From Alphaproteobacteria bacterium (GTDB taxonomy: Bacteria > Pseudomonadota > Alphaproteobacteria > Micropepsales > Micropepsaceae), in NCBI GenBank assembly GCA_013697055.1, contig JACCXK010000079.1:1-32309 (forward strand): a stretch of 32,309 nt of DNA. The letters are read 5' to 3'. The notes beneath the pieces were generated by a model. The model was not told the DNA's origin. It worked only from the letters and a program-made list of their open reading frames with translations, and did no database searches. Both the position numbers and the translations under genes were made by a program. Shown here one piece after another: positions 31,985 through 32,309 of this stretch; the stretch's first letter is position 1; the number at the start of each line of letters is the position of its first letter.

Positions 31985-32309
31985 TCAAGGCGTTTTCGAA
32001 TAGGCTTTCGTCCGCATCGTCACCAGCTCTTCTGCCGCGGTGGGATGCAGCGCCATGGTGCCGTCGAAATCCTTCTTGGTCGCGCCCATCTTCATCGCCA
32101 CCGCCACGATCTGGATGATCTCGCTGGCATGGTCGCCGAAGATGTGACAGCCCAACACCTTGTCGGTTTTGCTATCCACGATCAGCTTGATGTGGGTGCG
32201 CACCGGCCGCCCGCCCAACGTATGCAACAGCGGCTTGAAAGTGGACTTGTAGACATCGATGGCATGGCCCTTCAGCAGCGCCTTCTGTTCGCTGAGGCCG
32301 ACACAGGCC
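31985..32309 (-). CDS. gor: Glutathione reductase, C-terminal fragment
   Basis: The frame is open from the right window edge to TGA 31985 (107 codons visible) and matches the dimerisation domain of class I flavin disulfide reductases. It begins near CVGLSEQKAL, passes VYKSTFKPLLHTLGGR, which is typical of glutathione reductase, and ends with ALHPTAAEELVTMRTKAY, which carries the active-site His-Glu pair HPTAAEE contributed to the partner subunit. The enzyme reduces GSSG with NADPH. The FAD domain and CxxxxC redox site lie outside the window, so completeness is unknown. It is convergent with the protease-like gene, 27 bp apart. Confidence 0.9.
   Translation of the reverse strand, partial: ACVGLSEQKALLKGHAIDVYKSTFKPLLHTLGGRPVRTHIKLIVDSKTDKVLGCHIFGDHASEIIQIVAVAMKMGATKKDFDGTMALHPTAAEELVTMRTKAYSKTP

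Overview
The window is a GC-rich stretch of bacterial chromosome. Gene content and codon use point to an alphaproteobacterium of the Caulobacter/sphingomonad/Rhizomicrobium kind. Supporting signs are a very large TonB-dependent receptor, an ATM1-type ABC exporter, a two-domain cold-shock protein, class II DAHP synthase, the cysS-cimA pair, and a GltX with a degenerate KMSKS motif. No tRNA, rRNA, CRISPR array, phage or transposase gene was seen. The genus is inferred, not shown.

Layout: 1-111 is the first part of a DHA2-type MFS transporter (- strand), divergent from a DUF6165 gene (213-605). A bidirectional terminator separates that gene from a small secreted Gly/His-rich protein. A 1,119-residue TonB-dependent receptor (1145-4504, -) follows with its own terminator, then a gap of about 400 bp and a TPR/glycosyltransferase-like protein (4907-6676, -).

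The metabolic centre is 6753-14205. The first tight + strand operon encodes a periplasmic cytochrome c, a PQQ-dependent dehydrogenase and an RraA/HMG-aldolase-like protein. A GntR/FCD regulator lies on the - strand and its stop codon overlaps that of the RraA-like gene. Divergent from the regulator is a second + operon encoding an Ldh_2-type 2-hydroxyacid oxidoreductase, an iron-dependent alcohol dehydrogenase and a succinate-semialdehyde-dehydrogenase-like ALDH. A perfect 12-bp palindrome covers the ribosome-binding site of the first gene of this second operon and is a good operator candidate. Together the genes look like a two-compartment pathway for an alcohol or hydroxy acid: periplasmic PQQ oxidation into cytochrome c, then cytoplasmic NAD(P)-linked steps. 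The substrate cannot be read from the sequence.

14301-17526 (-) is a rhlE-yaiI-selO operon (DEAD-box helicase, DUF188 protein, SelO AMPylase), divergent from a double cold-shock-domain protein with a GDRFGGG repeat linker. After a small membrane protein come an ATM1-type exporter preceded by a 30-codon TTG-initiated membrane peptide (both -) and a LOG-family protein (+). Next is a long - strand housekeeping run: nadE, gltX, cysS and cimA, with overlapping or closely spaced ends, and upstream of it a Gfo/Idh/MocA oxidoreductase, an unknown polytopic membrane protein and a class II DAHP synthase. The window ends with a frameshifted retropepsin-like gene whose expected catalytic Asp positions are substituted, and with the 3' end of glutathione reductase (gor).

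The observations most worth following are the regulator/palindrome/dehydrogenase cluster with a WDxD motif in the PQQ enzyme, the unannotated micro-ORF before the exporter, the degenerate protease gene, the fully paired cysteines of the TonB receptor, and two structured intergenic repeats.
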